A DNA stretch of 26,578 nucleotides from an uncultured Collinsella sp. Lineage in GTDB: Bacteria > Actinomycetota > Coriobacteriia > Coriobacteriales > Coriobacteriaceae. The notes beneath the pieces were generated by a model. That model searched no databases and was not told the origin of the DNA. It saw nothing but the letters and a program-made list of their open reading frames with translations. The translations under genes and the position numbers were made by a program. The stretch is from assembly GCA_900756945.1 (NCBI GenBank), contig CAAELZ010000018.1, positions 1 to 26,578 on the forward strand. The letters are read 5' to 3'. Below, in pieces: positions 1 to 8,234 of the stretch (positions within the stretch are counted from its first letter, which is position 1; each line of letters begins with the position of its first letter).

Positions 1-147
1 CTCGTTGATTTCCTTGAACTTGGCCTCGTCGCCGCCGGCATCGGGGTGATATTTTTGCGCGAGCTTGCGAAACGCGCTCTTGATCTCTTTGTCGGAGGCG
101 CTCTTGGATACGCCCAGGATGTCATAGAAGGTTTTGCCTGCAGCCAT
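1..147 (-). CDS. dnaJ: Chaperone protein DnaJ, N-terminal fragment
   Basis: Only the first 49 residues are present; the gene runs off the left edge. It is the start of a J domain: helix I/II (FYDILGVSKSASDKEIKSAF) followed by the invariant HPD tripeptide at about residues 34-36 and then a KFKEINE segment. J domains stimulate the ATPase of DnaK through HPD. The start ATG (145-147) has an upstream AGGAGAGG Shine-Dalgarno sequence. It is the third gene of a dnaK-grpE-dnaJ operon read leftwards and is separated from grpE by 108 bp that hold a strong hairpin. The zinc-finger and C-terminal domains are outside the window, so full-length DnaJ versus a shorter CbpA-like protein cannot be decided. The operon position favours DnaJ. 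Confidence 0.9.
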   Translation of the reverse strand, partial: MAAGKTFYDILGVSKSASDKEIKSAFRKLAQKYHPDAGGDEAKFKEINE

Positions 148-220
148 CGTAGCTCCTCTCCTGTTACGTCCGCCGTCCATGCAGACGACGGCTCATGCTT
201 TCATATGGCACTAGGCCAGA

Positions 221-250
221 AAGGGCCCCGGGTGTTGCCCCGGGGCCCTT
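221..250 (-). terminator. Hairpin between grpE and dnaJ (attenuator-like)
   Basis: A perfect 12-bp stem (221-232 paired with 239-250, core GGGCCCCGGG) closes a 6-nt loop. On the minus strand it ends in only a short T run (CCCTTTCTGG), so it is probably a partial terminator, a processing site or a stabilising element that lowers dnaJ relative to dnaK/grpE rather than a full stop. Confidence 0.55.
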
Positions 251-255
251 CTCAA

Positions 256-1098
256 TTACTCCTCGGTGCTCTCGGCCGTATCGGCCGTAGCATCCTCGGG
301 CGCCGCTTCGGGCTCCGGTGCGGGGCGCTTCTCGCCACCGTAGGTCACCGTCACCATCGCGGAACGCAGGATGCGATCCGCCATGCGGTAGCCCTTCTGG
401 TACACGTCGTTGACGGTCTCGTCGTACTGCGATGCGTCCTCGACGCGACCCACAGCCTGGTGCTCGAGCGGATCGAACGCCTCGCCCTTGGGGTCGATGG
501 GCTCAACGCCCTCGTGTGCAAACACGTCGAGCAGCTTGGCATGAACCGCGTCAACGCCATCGACGAACTGCTTAAAGTCGTCGGAAAGCTCTTGGCTGCG
601 GGCATGGTCGATCGCGCGCTCGATATCGTCGATCACCGGCAACAGCGCGGTGACAAGCTTCTCGGTCGCGCGCTCGCGCTCGGCGATGCGCTCGTTGGCG
701 GTGCGGCGACGGAAGTTCTCCCAGTCGGCCTGCAGACGGGCGGTGCGCTCGGTGGCGTCCTTTGCCTTGTCCTCGGCGGCCTTCTGGGCCTCTGCCGCAG
801 CATCGAGCTCGCTGCGCACGTCGGCGAGCTCCTTTTGGGCCTGCTCGAACTTGAGCTTAAAGTCGTTATCGGCGGCTTCCTCACCGGCGCGGATAGCAGC
901 TTCCACCATCTCGTCCTCGGTCATCGTCGCCTCCTTGTTGGAATCCTCTACCTGGTTCTCGACAGCCTCGGCGGCCGCGGCCTCGTTGGCCTCGGTATCG
1001 TCGACGGCCTCTACGGGAATCTTCACGTCCTTCTCCTCAGAGTCAACGGGGGCGGCGCCAGCGGCAGCCGCCTCCGTGCGAGCTTTACGGGCGGACAT
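256..1098 (-). CDS. grpE: Nucleotide exchange factor GrpE
   Basis: This is the DnaK cochaperone that promotes ADP release. The 280-aa reading has a long acidic, Ala/Glu-rich N-terminus (about 1-70), a long coiled coil (about 78-140), and the GrpE core with the sequence LQADWENFRRRTANER, then the beta domain with VEPIDPKGEAFDPLEHQAV. A C-terminal Glu/Ala/Pro-rich tail follows. The start ATG lies 2 nt after the dnaK stop, as expected for translational coupling. A second in-frame ATG at residue 59 (922-924) has a much better Shine-Dalgarno (AAGGAGG, 5 nt before it) and would give 222 aa, closer to the usual GrpE length. The true start is therefore uncertain, and two forms are possible. The family assignment is secure. 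Confidence 0.95.
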   Translation of the reverse strand: MSARKARTEAAAAGAAPVDSEEKDVKIPVEAVDDTEANEAAAAEAVENQVEDSNKEATMTEDEMVEAAIRAGEEAADNDFKLKFEQAQKELADVRSELDAAAEAQKAAEDKAKDATERTARLQADWENFRRRTANERIAERERATEKLVTALLPVIDDIERAIDHARSQELSDDFKQFVDGVDAVHAKLLDVFAHEGVEPIDPKGEAFDPLEHQAVGRVEDASQYDETVNDVYQKGYRMADRILRSAMVTVTYGGEKRPAPEPEAAPEDATADTAESTEE

Positions 1099-1100
1099 GA

Positions 1101-2993
<1,893 letters not shown>

Positions 2994-3022
2994 TAGAAAT
3001 TCCCTCTCTCTTGTGCGTTTGC

Positions 3023-3048
3023 ACCGACTCGGCGGTCTGCCGAGCGGT
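3023..3048 (-). promoter_or_regulatory. dnaK: Stem-loop in the dnaK 5' leader
   Basis: A hairpin with a CTCGGC/GCCGAG stem (3028-3033 with 3039-3044) is extended by ACCG/CGGT (3023-3026 with 3045-3048) around one bulged base. It lies about 30 nt upstream of the dnaK ATG and is closed in either strand's RNA. It could be a leader stability element or temperature-responsive structure. Neither role is shown, and it does not cover the Shine-Dalgarno. Confidence 0.4.
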
Positions 3049-3072
3049 GTTTCGGCTTGTCTTTCAGGATGT

Positions 3073-3103
3073 AGTGTATCCCCTTATGGGCCGGAATATA
3101 CAA
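3073..3103 (-). promoter_or_regulatory. dnaK: Possible dnaK promoter
   Basis: On the minus strand TTGTAT (3098-3103) and TACACT (3073-3078) are 19 nt apart, inside the AT-rich patch at 3070-3135. The spacing is long and other hexamers (TTGACT at 3110-3115) compete, so this is only a tentative placement. A nearby 14-bp AT-rich palindrome (3121-3134, ATAAGA-TT-TCTTAT) could be an operator. Confidence 0.25.
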
Positions 3104-3254
3104 AATCTAAGTCAATTCATATAAGATTTCTTATTGCCAAGAGTTTAGGTTCGCAAATACGCAGGTAGACGCACTGTTTGAGTTCTCGGCAAATCTATCG
3201 AGATCTATGTGGAGATGGCTGAGGCTTGGGTCCGAAGGTGTCTGGGGCCGCCTT

Positions 3255-3427
3255 GCGGAAAGCTCGTCCCGTTTTGAGCGTCGATTTCGGGATGCGGTTT
3301 CCGGTCGAGCCCTCAACCGGAAAGGGCGTCCCGGTCTGAGCGCGAATTCTGGGACACAGTTTCCGCTAGCGGACCCAACCGGAAACTACGACCCGGTTTT
3401 CGGCCAAATAACGGGATGCCCTTTCCA
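3255..3427 (+). repeat. Tripartite palindromic repeat, copy A
   Basis: Three consecutive imperfect palindromes of about 50 nt lie at 3255-3304, 3317-3366 and 3379-3427, separated by about 12 nt. Each begins with CGGAAA, has a GTCCCG-like or GACCCGG box, a 15-20 nt centre, a GGGA(T/C)GC-like box and ends with TTTCC. The same three units in the same order and orientation recur at 25320-25493: unit 1 shares CGTCCCGTTTTGA in both copies, unit 3 shares TTCGGCCAAA. No protein is encoded. The copy lies in the 657-bp intergenic stretch between dnaK and the ferredoxin gene. It is a REP/BIME-like or structured-RNA element of unknown function. Confidence 0.8.
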
Positions 3428-3476
3428 CAGGCGCGCTCAATAGCTCAATATTTCAAGTCACCTTTAGCTAACATTT

Positions 3477-3509
3477 GCGCAGCTCAACGGCCCCACCTGC
3501 GCGTTTTTT
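3477..3509 (+). terminator. Weak Rho-independent terminator upstream of the ferredoxin gene
   Basis: GCGCAG (3477-3482) pairs with CTGCGC, and GTTTTTT follows directly (3502-3509). The stem is only 6 bp with a 14-nt loop. It lies downstream of repeat copy A and upstream of the ferredoxin promoter, with no plus-strand gene before it. Confidence 0.4.
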
Positions 3510-3561
3510 AGTAAACCTTGGCATACTCGGCGAACGGTATGAAGATGCCGGCCAGAGGGTA

Positions 3562-3589
3562 TTGCAAACGGTCGCTCCCGTGGTATGTT
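3562..3589 (+). promoter_or_regulatory. Predicted promoter of the ferredoxin gene
   Basis: TTGCAA (3562-3567) and TATGTT (3584-3589) are separated by 16 nt. Transcription would start near 3596, giving a leader of about 55 nt that ends in the AGAGG ribosome site before the ferredoxin ATG. Confidence 0.45.
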
Positions 3590-3650
3590 TTTGCCCGAAT
3601 CAAACCGGCGCGCATCGCCTGTAGCGTCGGTCAACAGAGAGGAAACTACC

Positions 3651-3836
3651 ATGGCTCATCCCGTAATTGATGCCGACGAGTGCATCGCTTGTGGCGTTTG
3701 CGTCGACTCCTGCCCCGCTGGCGTTCTGGAGCTCCAGGACGTCGCTACCGTCGCTGACGAGGACTCCTGCGTCGCCTGTGGCGCTTGCCAGGACGCTTGC
3801 CCCGCTGGCGCGATCACCGAGATCGTCGAGGAGTAA
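3651..3836 (+). CDS. 2[4Fe-4S] bacterial-type ferredoxin
   Basis: This 61-aa electron carrier has two clostridial-type cluster motifs, CIACGVCVDSCPAG and CVACGACQDACPAG, each CxxCxxCxxxCP, arranged with the usual internal pseudo-symmetry. Such ferredoxins carry low-potential electrons between pyruvate:ferredoxin oxidoreductase, hydrogenase and other anaerobic enzymes. The start ATG is preceded by AGAGGAAACTACC. The gene is monocistronic, with its own promoter upstream and a very strong terminator 36 bp downstream. The length is typical for the family. The presence of hydrogenase maturation genes in the window fits ferredoxin-linked metabolism, but no direct partner is adjacent. Confidence 0.96.
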   Translation: MAHPVIDADECIACGVCVDSCPAGVLELQDVATVADEDSCVACGACQDACPAGAITEIVEE

Positions 3837-3871
3837 TAACTCCCCCACTTGCACACTCAAAAGTACACCGT

Positions 3872-3921
3872 GCACAAAAAAGGAGGCCTCCGCATCGCCG
3901 CGGAGGCCTCCTTTTTTGTGC
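3872..3921. terminator. Strong bidirectional terminator
   Basis: A perfect 22-bp stem (3872-3893 with 3900-3921) closes a 6-nt loop. The GC core (GGAGGCCTCCGC) is flanked by A6 and T6, so it works as an intrinsic terminator on both strands. It ends the ferredoxin transcript and could also stop readthrough from the leftward nad operon. Confidence 0.9.
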
Positions 3922-3966
3922 GGATAACCAATTAGGCACCATCGCAGGTTGAGCTCACGTCAGCGA

Positions 3967-4064
3967 AAACGTCCCTAAGCGAGCAAGGTGACGTGAAAGA
4001 GGAGGGAAGCGTACTTTGGTACGCGACCGACGATTGAACGTCAGATTGCCGCTTAGGGACGTTT
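3967..4064. repeat. 98-bp nested palindrome, MITE-like or structured RNA
   Basis: The ends are perfect 15-bp inverted repeats (AAACGTCCCTAAGCG at 3967-3981 and its complement at 4050-4064). Nested inside are TGACGT/ACGTCA (3989-3994 with 4038-4043) and a central GCGTAC-TTTG-GTACGC hairpin (4009-4024). No T-tract follows on either strand, so it is not an ordinary terminator. It sits between the ferredoxin terminator and the 3' end of niaR. CAGC occurs just outside both ends and might be a target duplication, but 4 bp is weak evidence. Confidence 0.75.
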
Positions 4065-4074
4065 GCAGCATCGG

Positions 4075-4620
4075 CTACGACAGATCGTCCTCGTAGGGCA
4101 TCAGGTCTGCCAAGTAGCCTTTCTCTTTGAGCATCGCCTCGATCTCGTCGAGGGTCTGCTCATCCTCTGCCGCAATGCGATGGAAGTGGTAACCACTCGT
4201 CACCGTTAGTAGCGGAAAGCTCTTGCCGCTCTCGATATCGTGCAGGTAGCGCTCAACATCGCGACGATTGCGAATGTCCAGGTCGGCCGTGATCTTACCG
4301 TACACGCGGTGATTGACGATCACGTTGAGCACGGCGCCTCCGGCGTCGACGATACTCGTGAGCTCCTCGCCTGCCTGCTCCACGCTGTGGCGAACCTTGA
4401 CCAAGCGCGTGGGCACGGCGGGGCTGCTGGGGGCCTCCTGTAGCACGTAGCCGCGATTGGTCGCCACGATATCGTGCCCATCGGCGCGCAGCAGGGCAAT
4501 GTCCTGAACCACGACCTGACGGCTCACGCCAACCTCGCGGGCAAGCGCGCTGCCCGAAACGGGCTCCGTGGCTCCCTCGAGCACGCCCATGATGGCACGG
4601 CGACGCTCGCGGGCGTCCAT
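4075..4620 (-). CDS. niaR: NiaR-type niacin-responsive transcriptional repressor
   Basis: The 181-aa protein has an N-terminal winged helix (HTH_11, about residues 5-60, with SGSALAREVGVSRQVVVQDI) and a C-terminal 3H domain (about 75-172) named for its conserved histidines, here in KVRHS, NHRVYGKI and YHFHRI. NiaR proteins bind niacin and a metal and repress NAD synthesis and niacin uptake genes. Its ATG overlaps the nadC stop by one base (TAATG), so it is the last gene of nadA-nadB-nadC-niaR and probably autoregulated through the palindrome upstream of nadA. Length and domain order are typical. The family is clear; ligand specificity follows from context. Confidence 0.92.
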   Translation of the reverse strand: MDARERRRAIMGVLEGATEPVSGSALAREVGVSRQVVVQDIALLRADGHDIVATNRGYVLQEAPSSPAVPTRLVKVRHSVEQAGEELTSIVDAGGAVLNVIVNHRVYGKITADLDIRNRRDVERYLHDIESGKSFPLLTVTSGYHFHRIAAEDEQTLDEIEAMLKEKGYLADLMPYEDDLS

Positions 4621-5480
4621 TATTTACCGTCCAGCAGACGCAGGTGCTTAAGCGAGAGGTCGAGAATCGGCGCAGAGTGCGTCAGCGCCCCCGAGCTAAT
4701 AAAGTCAACGCCCAGGTCGGCGAGCGCGCGGATATTGCTGGCATCCACATTGCCCGAGCACTCGGTCTTGGCGCGACCGGCGATAAGCTCAATCGCGACA
4801 GCCATGTCGTCGTGGGTCATGTTGTCGAGCATGATGATATCGGCACCGGCCTCAACTGCCTCGCGCACCATATCCAGGTTCTCGCACTCAATCTCGACTG
4901 TCGCGGTAAACGACGCATGGGCGCGCGCCATCTCAATCGCGCGTGCCACGCCACCGGCGGCGTCGATGTGGTTGTCCTTGAGCATGACAGCCGTCGACAG
5001 GTTATAGCGGTGGTTGCTGCCACCGCCGATCTCGACTGCAGCCTTCTCGAAGACACGCATGCCCGGCGTGGTCTTGCGCGTGTCGACAAGCACGGTCTTG
5101 GTGCCCTCGAGCGCAGCTGCCATCCGATGCGTGTAAGTAGCGATGCCGCTCATGCGCTGCAGGTAGTTGAGCGCCACGCGCTCGCCCGAAAGCAGTACGC
5201 GCGCATCGCCGCGCACCTGGCCCACGTGGTCGCCGGCGTGCACCTCGTCACCATCGGCAACATCAAACAGCACCGAGCTCTGCGAATCCAGCAGCTCAAA
5301 GGTGCGAGCGAACACGTCCAGGCCGGCGATGATGCCATCGGCCTTGGCGATGAGCTCCACCGTGGCGGGACGCGCCGTGGGGCACACGCTCGCCGTGCTC
5401 ACGTCCTCAAAGGTAATGTCCTCGCGCAGAGCCTGCAGAATCAGATCATCGACGACGAGTTTCATGGTAATGGGATTCAT
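4620..5480 (-). CDS. nadC: Nicotinate-nucleotide pyrophosphorylase (quinolinate phosphoribosyltransferase)
   Basis: NadC converts quinolinate and PRPP to nicotinate mononucleotide, CO2 and PPi, the third step of de novo NAD synthesis. The 286-aa length is normal. Visible family motifs include ERVALNYLQRMSGIAT, VDTRKTTPGMR, GGGSNHRYNLS, LKDNH, IIMLDN, the SGNV loop and the final ISSGALTHSAPILDLS phosphate-binding segment. The start ATG lies 3 nt after the nadB stop and has a GGAGGAG ribosome site; a second ATG at codon 6 is a weaker alternative. The stop codon overlaps the niaR start. Confidence 0.97.
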   Translation of the reverse strand: MNPITMKLVVDDLILQALREDITFEDVSTASVCPTARPATVELIAKADGIIAGLDVFARTFELLDSQSSVLFDVADGDEVHAGDHVGQVRGDARVLLSGERVALNYLQRMSGIATYTHRMAAALEGTKTVLVDTRKTTPGMRVFEKAAVEIGGGSNHRYNLSTAVMLKDNHIDAAGGVARAIEMARAHASFTATVEIECENLDMVREAVEAGADIIMLDNMTHDDMAVAIELIAGRAKTECSGNVDASNIRALADLGVDFISSGALTHSAPILDLSLKHLRLLDGK

Positions 5481-5483
5481 GGT

Positions 5484-6860
5484 CTACTCCTCCACGGCCT
5501 GCGCGCCAGCGGCACGGGCCAAATCATCGATTGCCAGGGTGTCGACGCTCAGGGCGCGATGACGGCCATCGAGCGCGGGATCGCCCGCCTGCTCCACGGC
5601 CAGCGACTCGCCGGTACGCATGTACCACGCGGCGCGACGACCCCAGACCAGCGCCTCGAGCAGGCTGTTTGATGCAAGGCGGTTCTTGCCGTGAACGCCG
5701 TTGCAAGCCGTCTCGCCCGCGGCGTAGAGCTCGGGCATCGAGGTGCGGCCGTCCTTGTCGACCCACACGCCGCCCATAAAGTAGTGCTGTGTGGGCGTAA
5801 CGGGGATGGGCTCGTCCAAGATATCGCGGCCGTCCTCCAGGCAGCGTGCGCGAATGTTGGCAAAGTGCCCGGTCACCACATCGCGCTCGACGGGGGCGAA
5901 GCTCAGCCACTCGTGCTCGGTACCGTCCTGCTTCATCTGCTCGCGAATAGCGGCGGCGACAACGTCGCGCGGCTGAAGCTCGTCGGTAAAGCGCTCGCCG
6001 GCGGCATTGAGCAGAATCGCGCCCTCGCCGCGGCAGCTCTCGCTGATCAGGAAGGTGCGGCCCGGCTGCGGCGAAAACAGGCCCGTGGGGTGGATCTGCA
6101 CGTAGTCCAGGTGCTCCATCTTAATGCCATGCCCCTGAGCGATGTAGCAGGCGTCACCGGTGAGCTGCGGGTAGTTGGTGGAGTGATCGTACACGCCGCC
6201 GATGCCACCCGTCGCCCACAGCGTATGGCGGGCATGGATCTTAAACGGCTTACCGACATGCACGCCCTCGGCGGCATTTGCCAGCTCGTCGGCGGGGCGA
6301 ACCGAGTTGTCCTCGTCCACGGAAACGGCGACGACACCGGCACACACCGTGGCGCCGTCACGCTCGCCCGTCAGGATATCGGTCATGGCTACGTGCTCCA
6401 AAATCTGCACGTTATCCAGCTTGCGAACGGCCTGGAGCAGCTTGGTCGTAATCTCCTTGCCGGTGATATCGGCATGGAAGGCAATGCGCGGACGGCTGTG
6501 CGCGCCCTCGCGGGTAAAGTCGAGGCTGCCGTCGGCCTTGCGCTCAAAATCCACGCCCATCGCTAGCAAGTCGTTGATGACCGAGCGGCTCGAGCGGATC
6601 ATGATGTCGACGCTCTCGCGGCGGTTCTCGTAATGGCCGGCGTGCATGGTGTCCTCAAAGAAGGCATCGTAGTCCGAGCCTTCGGGCAGCACGCAGATGC
6701 CGCCCTGTGCGAGCATCGAATCGCACTCGTCGACAGCGCCCTTGGAGAGCATGATCACGCGCGTGCTCGTCGGCAGGTTGAGAGCCGCGTACAGGCCCGC
6801 TACGCCGCAGCCGGCAATGACGACGTCGCACTCCATGTCGGGGTATTGCTTGGTTTCCAC
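5484..6860 (-). CDS. nadB: L-aspartate oxidase
   Basis: NadB is the FAD enzyme that oxidises L-aspartate to iminoaspartate, the substrate for NadA; in anaerobes fumarate is the usual electron acceptor. The protein starts with an FAD-binding GxGxxG stretch (DVVIAGCGVAGLYAAL) and contains SRPRIAFHADITGKEI, ATGGIGGVYDHSTNYP and IHPTGLFSPQPGR, all typical of the succinate dehydrogenase/fumarate reductase flavoprotein family. The GTG at 6858-6860 was chosen because GGGAGAGG lies 6 nt upstream and the FAD motif begins about 11 residues later (458 aa). An upstream ATG (6885-6887) would add 9 residues but lies inside a stable hairpin. The gene has the same context as its NAD-operon neighbours. Confidence 0.94.
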   Translation of the reverse strand: METKQYPDMECDVVIAGCGVAGLYAALNLPTSTRVIMLSKGAVDECDSMLAQGGICVLPEGSDYDAFFEDTMHAGHYENRRESVDIMIRSSRSVINDLLAMGVDFERKADGSLDFTREGAHSRPRIAFHADITGKEITTKLLQAVRKLDNVQILEHVAMTDILTGERDGATVCAGVVAVSVDEDNSVRPADELANAAEGVHVGKPFKIHARHTLWATGGIGGVYDHSTNYPQLTGDACYIAQGHGIKMEHLDYVQIHPTGLFSPQPGRTFLISESCRGEGAILLNAAGERFTDELQPRDVVAAAIREQMKQDGTEHEWLSFAPVERDVVTGHFANIRARCLEDGRDILDEPIPVTPTQHYFMGGVWVDKDGRTSMPELYAAGETACNGVHGKNRLASNSLLEALVWGRRAAWYMRTGESLAVEQAGDPALDGRHRALSVDTLAIDDLARAAGAQAVEE

Positions 6861-6877
6861 AGGAATCCTCTCCCTTG

Positions 6878-6912
6878 AATGTGACATAAGGGACCATCCC
6901 TCATGCCACATT
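6878..6912 (-). promoter_or_regulatory. Intercistronic hairpin between nadA and nadB
   Basis: On the transcribed (minus) strand 6897-6912 pairs with 6878-6893 over 16 bp, with two G-U wobbles and a 3-nt loop. It begins 3 nt after the nadA stop codon and ends just before the nadB ribosome site. There is no T-tract, so RNA processing, stabilisation or translational tuning is more likely than termination. It buries the upstream candidate ATG of nadB. Confidence 0.6.
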
Positions 6913-6915
6913 GTT

Positions 6916-7941
6916 CTAGCGCGCTGCGTACTCGAGCATGCGGTCGAGCGTAAGTTTGGCCTGGTCGGCAGCCTCGTCCGACACGCCGATCTGCACCTCG
7001 CCCTCACCCGTCTCCAGGCAGCGCACGAGCTTTTCGAGCGTGATGAGATCCATGTTGACGCAGGTGGGCTGCACCGCAGGGAAATAGAACTTTTTGCCGG
7101 CGCCCTCGCAGCGGCGCTCGAGCTCGTAGAGCACGCCGCGGACCGTCACGATGATGAACTCGCTCGCGTCCGACTCCTCGGCGTACTTGATGATGCCGGC
7201 GGTGGAGCCGATGTAGTCGGCCTCGGCCAGAACGTCGGCCTTGCACTCGGGATGCGCCAGCACGAGCGCGTCGGGGTGGGCCTCCGTCGCGTCGACGATC
7301 TGCTCGACGGTGATGATGTGGTGGCGCGGGCAGTAGCCCTTGTTGAGGATGACGTGCTTTTGCGGCACCTGCTCGGCTACGAAGCGACCCAGGTTTTGGT
7401 CGGGAATGAACAGGACATGCTGCTGCGGCAGCTCGGACACAATCTTGACGGCGTTGGAGCTGGTGACACACACATCACTCCAGCTCTTGATCTCGACCGT
7501 GGAGTTGACGTAGCAGACCACGGCAAGGTCGTCACCGTACTCGGCGCGCGCCGCGTCGACCGTCTCACGCTTGACCATGTGCGCCATGGGGCAGTCCGCG
7601 CCCGGCTCGGGCAGCAGCACGGTCTTGGTGGGGTTGAGCAGCTTGGCGCTCTCGCCCATAAACTCCACGCCGCACAGCACGATGGTCTGCTGCGGCAGGC
7701 TCTTGGCAAGCTTTGCCAGGTAAAAGCTGTCGCCGACGTAATCAGCCACGGCCTGTACCTCGGGCGCCACGTAATAGTGCGCTAGGATCACCGCGTCACG
7801 TTGGGTTTTTAGTTGTTGAATGGCCTCGACAAGCTCTGCGGGCACCAGTGCCGCGCGCTCCGTTGCCGTCGTTGCCGATGCTAGGCCGGCCGCGATATCG
7901 CGTGCAAGCTCCGACGCATCCATGTTCGCGCTCTGTGCCAT
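6916..7941 (-). CDS. nadA: Quinolinate synthase NadA
   Basis: NadA condenses iminoaspartate with dihydroxyacetone phosphate to quinolinate using an oxygen-sensitive [4Fe-4S] cluster. The 341-aa protein has the three cluster cysteines in their usual contexts (VLCGVEFMGES, AHPECKAD, QPTCVNMDL) and the family motifs ILAHYYVAPEVQAVADYVGDS and VTSSNAV. The ATG at 7939-7941 was chosen because AGAGGGG lies 5 nt upstream; a TTG immediately before it and an ATG at 7923 are weaker. It is the first gene of the nad operon, directly downstream of the palindromic operator. Confidence 0.96.
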   Translation of the reverse strand: MAQSANMDASELARDIAAGLASATTATERAALVPAELVEAIQQLKTQRDAVILAHYYVAPEVQAVADYVGDSFYLAKLAKSLPQQTIVLCGVEFMGESAKLLNPTKTVLLPEPGADCPMAHMVKRETVDAARAEYGDDLAVVCYVNSTVEIKSWSDVCVTSSNAVKIVSELPQQHVLFIPDQNLGRFVAEQVPQKHVILNKGYCPRHHIITVEQIVDATEAHPDALVLAHPECKADVLAEADYIGSTAGIIKYAEESDASEFIIVTVRGVLYELERRCEGAGKKFYFPAVQPTCVNMDLITLEKLVRCLETGEGEVQIGVSDEAADQAKLTLDRMLEYAAR

Positions 7942-7976
7942 CAAGGCCCCTCTCTTTTGGCGAATCTTGGGGCTTT

Positions 7977-8005
7977 AGTATGACACCTAGGTTTACAGCT
8001 GACAA
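7977..8005 (-). promoter_or_regulatory. Promoter of the nadABC-niaR operon
   Basis: On the minus strand TTGTCA (8000-8005) and CATACT (7977-7982) are exactly 17 nt apart. Transcription would start near 7970, about 30 nt before the nadA ATG. Both hexamers overlap the 21-bp inverted repeat at 7981-8028, so a repressor bound there would occlude RNA polymerase. Confidence 0.65.
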
Positions 8006-8028
8006 GACAGCTGTAAACCTAGGTGTCA
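7981..8028. promoter_or_regulatory. Putative NiaR operator: perfect 21-bp inverted repeat
   Basis: Arms 7981-8001 and 8008-8028 are exact reverse complements around a 6-nt centre (ACAAGA). The inner part has the form TTTACAGCTG-N6-CAGCTGTAAA, and each arm also contains the palindrome ACCTAGGT. It covers the nad promoter and the repressor gene is in the same operon, so NiaR is the natural candidate ligand. The rest of the 293-bp gap up to 8234 shows no further gene and no convincing promoter for the response regulator. Confidence 0.75.
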
Positions 8029-8234
8029 AGTTGAAATAAAGATTCAATCATGTGGCAGGTCCATTTTCGAACTGGCAAGCTGAGGATAGCCGAGCTCTCG
8101 ATAGCGCAGGAGGCATCTTTCGCCACCGCAATACCGCTCGGCGCGAGTTGCACGACGTGGGGCGCAAATGGGACACGCCTCCGCGAGCGGTCCGCACCCA
8201 ATGTGGCAAAATCGAACTACTAAGGGGGCCCAGA

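Noticed and set aside
3255..3427. CRISPR array
   Set aside because: The units are palindromic and diverged with ~12-nt spacers, not identical repeats separated by unique 30-40 nt spacers, and no cas gene is present.
3000..3650. tRNA or rRNA gene in the long gap after dnaK
   Set aside because: No T-loop GGTTCGANTC pattern or cloverleaf could be found here or elsewhere in the window.
4644..5672. 342-aa plus-strand frame opposite nadC
   Set aside because: Antisense shadow of nadC/nadB with repetitive composition and no motif.
8052..8234. N-terminal extension of the response regulator from an upstream ATG
   Set aside because: No ribosome site and no homology before the receiver domain; the ATG at 8235 with AAGGGGG is clearly better.
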